Positions 6,294-10,818 of a stretch of DNA of 10,818 bases are shown here, in pieces. The position numbers and the translations under genes are program-made. This DNA is from Bacteroidia bacterium. Lineage in GTDB: Bacteria; Bacteroidota; Bacteroidia; Cytophagales; Cyclobacteriaceae. The notes beneath the pieces were generated by a model. That model did not search any database, had not been told where the DNA came from, and was given only the letters and a program-made list of their open reading frames with translations. The stretch is from contig JAENVX010000057.1 in the NCBI GenBank assembly GCA_016650355.1, positions 1 to 10,818 of the forward strand, written 5' to 3'. Every line of letters starts with the position of its first letter. Position 1 is the first letter of the stretch.

Positions 6294-9216
6294 AAACTTT
6301 ATTTTTTTGAATTTTAAATATCAAACTCACGGTAGTCCCATTATTTTCACCGCGGCTAAAATGTAAAGCTGCATGAATTCTTTTAGCTCTCAAATTCATG
6401 TTTCTAATGCCATTGGGTTTTGTCACTTCTTCCAGCAGAAATCCGATTCCGTCATCCTCCAACCGCATCTCATATTGATCATTGTTTTTTTTCAGGCTAA
6501 ATGAAACATTCTGAGCTTTCGCGTGCGCGAAAACATTCGCCATGGCCTCTTTAAAGATCAAATTGGCCTCTCGCCCAAATCCGTAAGGTACACGAACAAC
6601 ACCCTCTTTCAATGTATTAAATGCGCGAAACTTGATAGATTTTTCTTCAAACAGCTTGTCTCCAAAATCTCGAATATGGAGGAACAACCTTGAAAGTTCA
6701 TCATTTACTGGGTCAATGCTCCAAATAAAATCACGGGTACCCGAATATAAATACTTAGCAGAGTCTTCTACTTTATTATAGAGTACAGAAGATTGGCCGT
6801 TGGCCTGCAATTTCATCTGACTTACATAATTGATAATTCGTGTAAGTTGATTACCCATTTCATCATGAAAATCCCGGGCAATTTCTTTACGTAAACTGTC
6901 TTGCTCTTGCTGCCGTATCATTTGGGTCTTCAACATCTTATTAATATTGCTTCGCACCCTAAAATATAGGTATAACGATAACATACCAATTACTAAACCA
7001 ACAACTCCCACCTGAAAAGCACCGGTTTGATAAAAAGGAGCTTTGATAACGAAAGCGTATTCTAAAGGTGTACCCTCCCAACTTCCCTGACTGTCAGTAG
7101 CAAGCGCTTTAAATATATATCTACCGGGTGGCAAATTACCATATGTGGCGTGCTCTATAGAAGAAGACTGTGACCAGGCCTTATCATAGTTCTCTAAAAA
7201 ATATTTGAATTGAACCGACTTGGGATATCGTTTGTCAACACGATTGAATCTGAAAGTAATATGATTATTTGTTGACGGTAGAATGGGCCGGATAGGGATT
7301 TTAAAAAAGCCTTGTGTGTTGTTTGAAAATTCACGACTGCGCTGCTGATCATAAAATATCTCTACAGCAGTCAAATGCAAATCAAAAGATTCACCATCTT
7401 TACTTCTAAGATTATTATACTGATAAATACCATCAACCAAACCAAAATATTTTTTATCGCCCAGGTAAACTGCATTTTGGTTTGTTTCAACACCCGCGAG
7501 GCCGTTATCAAAACCAAACGAAAGATTCTCCACAATGTTCAACTCATCATCTAACCGGAGCCTGGTAATTCCTTTTTCAGTTCCGATCCAGATTTGATCC
7601 TCTGTATCGCTAGCCACAAAATTTATGAAGTCAGACGGTAAGCCAACATTTGAATCAATGAGTCGTCTTGTCCGTGAGGCCGGATCAAAAAGCATCACGC
7701 CCGCACCGCCAGAACCAATTAATAGCCACGTATTCTTATACACATTAATCGATTGTATCACGGTGTTAGAAAACTCGGGCAATGAAATTGTGCTGACACT
7801 ATCATCTTTAATAGAATTCAAGCCAAATTCACTTCCTGTGTAAATTGTCTTATTGCGTGGAAAGTATTTAATAGAGGCCGCATTCCTTCCATTAAGGCCA
7901 GCTTCCGGTGTAAAGCTTTTAAAGGAAGTGCCGTTAAAATATCCTACTCCACCACCAACAGTTCCATACCATATCAAACCCCTGTCATCTAGCTCCAAAC
8001 AACTTATGTTACTGCTAGCAATGCCGTCTTCGCGGGTGAACCATTTAAATTTGTCCTTTACTTTATCGTATCTGCCCAATCCTGATGACGAAGCAACCCA
8101 AACCGCACCATCGTTGCTCATTTTAATGGAATGGATATCATTGTCTGATGATGAGTTGGTATTGAAGGTTGTGATTTTCCCTTTATCTATTTTCCAAAGA
8201 CCGCGATTGATCGACCCTATCCATGACACTCCATCTTTATCTTTCTCAATAGCTGTTACACCTGTACGGAGGCCGGAAACAGAACGATCAAAATCTTGCA
8301 TAAAATATTTAAACAATCCATTACCTGAACTACCAAACCACGTATTACCCTCAGCATCCGCAAAAATCTGTGTTATCTCTACATCCTTTAAAACCGTGTC
8401 GATTACATGCAACTCGTTTTGGTCATATTCACGAAACAAATTTTTCCCTGAATTCGTCCAGAAAAAATTATGAGCTGAGTCAAATTGGATAATATGATTT
8501 TTAATATTGATTTGTCGCTGGTCTATTTTTCTTGAAGTAAAATCAATTGAAAAATATCCCTGATCAGTATTCGCCCATACTTCATTTCTATAATTAAAAA
8601 GACTTAGGACTTGATTGAATTTTCCTTTGTGAGAAAACGTAAATTCATCATTTTTAGAACGAATTTGAAAACTGCTATCATTCAGGTAGAAGCAAATATC
8701 TTTATTAGGCATTAAGTGAGTGTACAGAATTGTTTTATCCTTTAGCACCCGGTTATCCCAATAGTAGACAGAGTCTTTGAAAATCTTTCCTAATCTCCCA
8801 TGGTTGTTTACTAAGAAGATGGTGTCCTTAAATTCAAAAACCCTGCGAACCCTGCGAACTGTATACGGTGGAACCGGTGGTTGAAATTTCGTAAAATTAG
8901 TGCCATCAAAAAGCGTGATCCCTCTTGGATGAACAATCCAAAGGTTTTGCTTTGAGTCGAGTTTCAGATAATTGATTACGTTACCCAGCAGGCCATCACG
9001 CGTGGTGTAAACCTTAAATTCTCTCCCATCAAAACGGGCTAATCCGCCACCTTGTGTACCAATCCACAAATAACCATTTGAGTCTTCCAGTATCACGTTA
9101 ACTTGAGATTGGGGCAGACCATCCACTACTGTATATTGGCGTAGCGTAAATTGCTGAGCCATTATTGGCTGAATAATTCCAAATGCAAAAATTATAAGAA
9201 CCCAGGCTTTGCGCAT
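6277..9216 (-). CDS. Periplasmic beta-propeller sensor histidine kinase (Reg_prop/Y_Y_Y/HisKA_3)
   Basis: Inner-membrane sensor kinase of 979 residues. A signal peptide or first helix (1-20, ending PIMAQQ) is followed by a large periplasmic sensor with many two-component-regulator propeller repeats. Examples are GYLWIGTQGGGLARFDG (48-64), NTWFGSSGNGLFKY (291-304), VSWIGSINRGLWKID (330-344) and QIWIGTEKGITRL (541-553). A Y_Y_Y domain (about 664-727, with YFLENYDKAW) precedes one transmembrane helix (733-753). The HisKA_3 H-box ARDFHDEMGNQL has phospho-acceptor His784. The ATPase domain shows the N-box FKEAMANVFAHA (Asn894), DDGIGF (921-926) and GIRNMNLRAKRI (936-947). All catalytic motifs are intact. 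The layout resembles the sensor half of Bacteroides HTCS proteins but lacks their fused receiver and AraC domains; the regulator is the separate overlapping gene. AAGG at 9225-9228 may be the ribosome site. The ligand is unknown. Confidence 0.95.
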   Translation of the reverse strand: MRKAWVLIIFAFGIIQPIMAQQFTLRQYTVVDGLPQSQVNVILEDSNGYLWIGTQGGGLARFDGREFKVYTTRDGLLGNVINYLKLDSKQNLWIVHPRGITLFDGTNFTKFQPPVPPYTVRRVRRVFEFKDTIFLVNNHGRLGKIFKDSVYYWDNRVLKDKTILYTHLMPNKDICFYLNDSSFQIRSKNDEFTFSHKGKFNQVLSLFNYRNEVWANTDQGYFSIDFTSRKIDQRQINIKNHIIQFDSAHNFFWTNSGKNLFREYDQNELHVIDTVLKDVEITQIFADAEGNTWFGSSGNGLFKYFMQDFDRSVSGLRTGVTAIEKDKDGVSWIGSINRGLWKIDKGKITTFNTNSSSDNDIHSIKMSNDGAVWVASSSGLGRYDKVKDKFKWFTREDGIASSNISCLELDDRGLIWYGTVGGGVGYFNGTSFKSFTPEAGLNGRNAASIKYFPRNKTIYTGSEFGLNSIKDDSVSTISLPEFSNTVIQSINVYKNTWLLIGSGGAGVMLFDPASRTRRLIDSNVGLPSDFINFVASDTEDQIWIGTEKGITRLRLDDELNIVENLSFGFDNGLAGVETNQNAVYLGDKKYFGLVDGIYQYNNLRSKDGESFDLHLTAVEIFYDQQRSREFSNNTQGFFKIPIRPILPSTNNHITFRFNRVDKRYPKSVQFKYFLENYDKAWSQSSSIEHATYGNLPPGRYIFKALATDSQGSWEGTPLEYAFVIKAPFYQTGAFQVGVVGLVIGMLSLYLYFRVRSNINKMLKTQMIRQQEQDSLRKEIARDFHDEMGNQLTRIINYVSQMKLQANGQSSVLYNKVEDSAKYLYSGTRDFIWSIDPVNDELSRLFLHIRDFGDKLFEEKSIKFRAFNTLKEGVVRVPYGFGREANLIFKEAMANVFAHAKAQNVSFSLKKNNDQYEMRLEDDGIGFLLEEVTKPNGIRNMNLRAKRIHAALHFSRGENNGTTVSLIFKIQKNKVYDNTR
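8842..8859. repeat. 9-bp tandem duplication inside the sensor kinase gene
   Basis: CCTGCGAAC occurs twice back to back (8842-8850 and 8851-8859). On the coding strand it is exactly two copies of the codons GTT CGC AGG, giving Val-Arg-Arg twice at residues 120-125 in the first propeller region. The copies are identical at the DNA level and the frame is kept. Confidence 0.9.
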
Positions 9217-9438
9217 ATACTCAACCTTGTAAAATAAGTGTAATTATCTCTAAAGGATTGTAACGCAATTTACGTCAATATTTGCAGTTAGATGAACGTT
9301 GGCAATTGAAAATCCAATCCTCCAAATCTGCTGAGGATTAACCTTGGTAAGCCCAAAAAGACCATTGAACTTGTTGTCTCTACTTTTTATTTGTGACTTC
9401 AACAAATACTTCGGATTATTAATAAAGAAATTAGCTGC
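9217..9438. promoter_or_regulatory. Divergent intergenic region between the sensor kinase and sigma factor genes
   Basis: This 222-bp gap between two divergently transcribed genes should hold promoters for both; that is inferred from layout. No convincing match to the Bacteroidota promoter pair (TTTG near -33, TAnnTTTG near -7) was found on either strand. The nearest on the plus strand is TTG at 9365-9367, then TATTTG at 9388-9393, which lacks the two spacer bases of the -7 box. The motif GGATT recurs (around 9255, 9335 and 9413, and inverted near 9322) without clear symmetry. No gene or RNA is evident here. Confidence 0.4.
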
Positions 9439-9999
9439 ATGACGGAAGAAGAAATTCGGAATGAACAGGAAATAATAGAACGATCAAAGAAAGATGCCAA
9501 AGCTTTCGGTGAGCTATACGAAAAGTATTTCGACCCAATCTTCAATTATATATACCGTCAAACGGATGACGAAGAACTAGCTGCTGATTTATGTTCGCAA
9601 ACATTTATCAATGCTCTAAACAATCTTAATAGGTATGAATTTCGAGGGGTTCCCTTCTCTGCCTGGGTATATAAAATTGCGGGTAATGAAGTCAATAAAC
9701 ATTATCGAAAAAACAAAGGGCGAAAAATATTTAGCATAGAGGAAGTGAAAGTAATAGAACTGGTTGAAAAAGCGCAGGAGGGTTGGGACGAAGAATTAAT
9801 TACCAAGCTCATAGATTTCATGAAAAATCTTCCTACCGATATGCTTCAGGTATTAGAACTTCGCTTTTTTGAAGATAAGGATTTTAAAGAGATTGCATTT
9901 ATTCTAGACATCACAGAAAGTGGTGCGAAGATGCGTACCTACAGGGCGCTGGATAAATTGCGAAAGAATTTCAATATTAAGGTTAAGTACGATGAGTAG
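9439..9999 (+). CDS. ECF-type RNA polymerase sigma factor
   Basis: Sigma-70 family protein of 186 residues, the size of group 4 (ECF) sigma factors. Region 2 (about 20-92) contains FGELYEKYFDPIFNYIYRQT, then the core-binding and -10 recognition segment AADLCSQTFINALNNL and FSAWVYKIAGNEVNKHYRK. Region 4 (about 122-178) contains LPTDMLQVLELRFFEDKDF and the helix-turn-helix FKEIAFILDITESGAKMRTYRALDKL. Regions 1.1 and 3 are absent, as expected. It should direct core polymerase to a small regulon. The ATG at 9439 is preceded by an A-rich leader without a Shine-Dalgarno site, common in this phylum. The stop lies 8 nt inside the next gene, which encodes a small membrane protein that may be its partner. 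No classical zinc-binding anti-sigma factor is adjacent. The trigger is unknown. Confidence 0.93.
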   Translation: MTEEEIRNEQEIIERSKKDAKAFGELYEKYFDPIFNYIYRQTDDEELAADLCSQTFINALNNLNRYEFRGVPFSAWVYKIAGNEVNKHYRKNKGRKIFSIEEVKVIELVEKAQEGWDEELITKLIDFMKNLPTDMLQVLELRFFEDKDFKEIAFILDITESGAKMRTYRALDKLRKNFNIKVKYDE

Positions 10000-10243
10000 A
10001 AACGAAATACGTTTGCGTAGAAAGCGGCTAAGCACTCATGGTTCCGATAGATTTCGAAACTATGGCTTCGTGTTGAAAAGTCATGAGCAAAATCAGCGAT
10101 TAAAAAAGATTCTAAAAGTATTTACATTCTTTGCCGTCATTCTTATTGTGGTTGTGCTAATGATTATTTTATTCCGATGGGAGACGAGAGGGACACATAA
10201 AACTCCAATAGAAAATTCAGAAAAGATCCAAACGATACCGTAA
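9992..10243 (+). CDS. Small single-helix membrane protein coupled to the sigma factor gene
   Basis: An 83-residue protein that I do not recognise as a named family. The chosen start is the ATG at 9992 within ATGAGTAG, overlapping the sigma stop by 8 nt. The frame is open further upstream to 9920, but that stretch lies inside the sigma gene. Residues 1-39 are strongly basic (MSRNEIRLRRKRL, then RFRNYG and KSHEQNQRLKK). One transmembrane helix lies at about 40-61 (ILKVFTFFAVILIVVVLMIIL). A polar tail of about 20 residues ends in Pro. The positive-inside rule puts the N-terminus in the cytoplasm. The overlap implies translational coupling with the sigma factor, so a role in holding or modulating it is a reasonable but unproven inference. 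There are no Cys/His zinc motifs. Confidence 0.75.
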   Translation: MSRNEIRLRRKRLSTHGSDRFRNYGFVLKSHEQNQRLKKILKVFTFFAVILIVVVLMIILFRWETRGTHKTPIENSEKIQTIP

Positions 10244-10473
10244 CTTAATTATTGAGCTGCCACTAAGATTGACCTATCATATATTTCTGTTGTCCAACTT
10301 TTTCTGAAACTTCTAACTTCTAATGGTAGTAAGTTTCACTACAATGAGCATCTTTTTGGATGGAGGCTTGCAGGCACTTTAACTAAGGATTCACTAATTC
10401 AAGTTCAGGTATTAACTTCAAATTCCCGTTATTTGACAAACTAGAGCTGTCATGAATTACCAAATTTTGAAAA

Positions 10474-10818
10474 TTGAATTCAATCAAAGAGCATAGCATC
10501 ACCGCATGGCTTCGGCAAACCAATGGATTTTGGTTTTCCTTGTATACTGCCGTTTCAGCATTCTGTTTATACACGTGCATCTTTGCTGTGCGCAAGACCT
10601 TTGGTGTAGCCACGTACGAGAACATGATTATTTGGGGTGCAGATTTCAAGGTGTGGATGGTAATCTTTCAAGTGTTGGGTTACATGCTCTCCAAATTCAT
10701 CGGGATAAAGGTTGTTTCCGAATTGGGCGCCCAATCACGGTCGAATGGAATTTTGCTTATGGTGAGCATCGCTTCTATTTCATGGTTGTTCTTTGCAATC
10801 ACTCCTACACCATACAAC
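10474..10818 (+). CDS. DUF5690 family membrane protein (3' end missing)
   Basis: The first 115 codons of a polytopic membrane protein that runs off the right edge in frame. It resembles the N-terminus of DUF5690 proteins, which look like distant major-facilitator transporters of Bacteroidota. It shows an aromatic first helix YTAVSAFCLYTCIFAVRKTF (24-43), then IIWGADFKVWMVIFQVLGYM (52-71), LSKFIGIKVVSEL (72-84), and a third helix, GILLMVSIASISWLFFAI (92-109). The frame is closed upstream by TGA at 10468-10470, and the only start codon before the first helix is TTG at 10474, giving (M)NSIKEHS. The first in-frame ATG is codon 51, inside the conserved region, so it is unlikely. No ribosome site is visible. 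Transported substrate unknown. Family call from remembered sequence pattern; start less certain. Confidence 0.72.
   Translation, partial: MNSIKEHSITAWLRQTNGFWFSLYTAVSAFCLYTCIFAVRKTFGVATYENMIIWGADFKVWMVIFQVLGYMLSKFIGIKVVSELGAQSRSNGILLMVSIASISWLFFAITPTPYN

Noticed and set aside
5965..6366. A 133-codon open frame on the plus strand
   Set aside because: It is antisense to the response regulator and crosses the kinase/regulator overlap; no domain is visible.
7853..8473. A 206-codon open frame on the plus strand
   Set aside because: It is antisense to the propeller repeats of the sensor kinase; its Ser/Pro/Leu-rich translation reflects the complement of repeated coding motifs, not a protein family.
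9365..9393. A possible Bacteroidota promoter before the sigma factor gene
   Set aside because: TTG and TATTTG are 20 bases apart, but the -7 element lacks the two spacer bases of TAnnTTTG and similar matches occur by chance in AT-rich DNA.
9920..9991. An upstream extension of the small membrane protein into the sigma gene
   Set aside because: These 24 codons are out of frame with, and inside, the conserved region 4 of the sigma factor; the ATG at 9992 gives a normal short overlap.
10308..10321. A 7-bp tandem repeat (AACTTCT twice)
   Set aside because: It is too short and of too low complexity to mean anything in an AT-rich gap.
10344..10382. A 12-residue open frame in the gap before the DUF5690 gene
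   Set aside because: It has no convincing ribosome site or coding signature; a frame this short is expected by chance.
10383..10649. An 88-codon open frame on the minus strand at the right end
   Set aside because: It overlaps the plus-strand DUF5690 reading frame, which carries recognisable membrane helices and conserved motifs.

Overview
The window looks like a chromosomal segment of a Bacteroidota bacterium, probably of the order Cytophagales. The DNA is moderately AT-rich. Most starts lack a strong Shine-Dalgarno site. The gene families are typical of that phylum: LytS/LytTR systems, a Reg_prop/Y_Y_Y periplasmic propeller kinase, a DUF5117/Met-zincin type secreted metalloprotease, and a DUF5690 membrane protein. 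The genus cannot be fixed from sequence alone. No rRNA, tRNA, CRISPR array, transposase or phage gene was seen.

Region 1 (1-2626, + strand) is a tight three-gene LytS/LytR cluster with ATGA stop/start overlaps. The first gene is an intact LytS-type histidine kinase, cut by the left edge. The second is a four-helix membrane protein with the same fold in which the phospho-acceptor His, the N-box Asn and the G-box Gly are all replaced, so it is a likely pseudokinase. The third is one LytTR response regulator. A hairpin with a T-rich tail overlaps the last stop codon.

Region 2 (9216 down to 2650, - strand) holds a large propeller sensor kinase overlapping its NarL/LuxR-type response regulator by 17 bp. 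A 33-bp gap separates these from a small SnoaL/NTF2-like protein. After a further 137 bp comes a secreted zinc metalloprotease with an HExxHxxGxxH site. The best metalloprotease start is the ATG at 5133, not the longer TTG reading.

Region 3 (9439-10818, + strand) is transcribed divergently from the kinase. It contains an ECF-type sigma factor, an 83-residue single-helix membrane protein overlapping it by 8 nt (a candidate sigma partner), and the first 115 codons of a DUF5690 polytopic membrane protein. That last gene runs off the right edge and appears to start at TTG.

The window is dominated by signal transduction: two two-component systems on different architectures plus a sigma factor. 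The most unusual item is the paired kinase/pseudokinase with a single regulator. The least characterised is the small membrane protein coupled to the sigma factor. I did not find convincing evidence for a wholly new defence, mobile or biosynthetic system.
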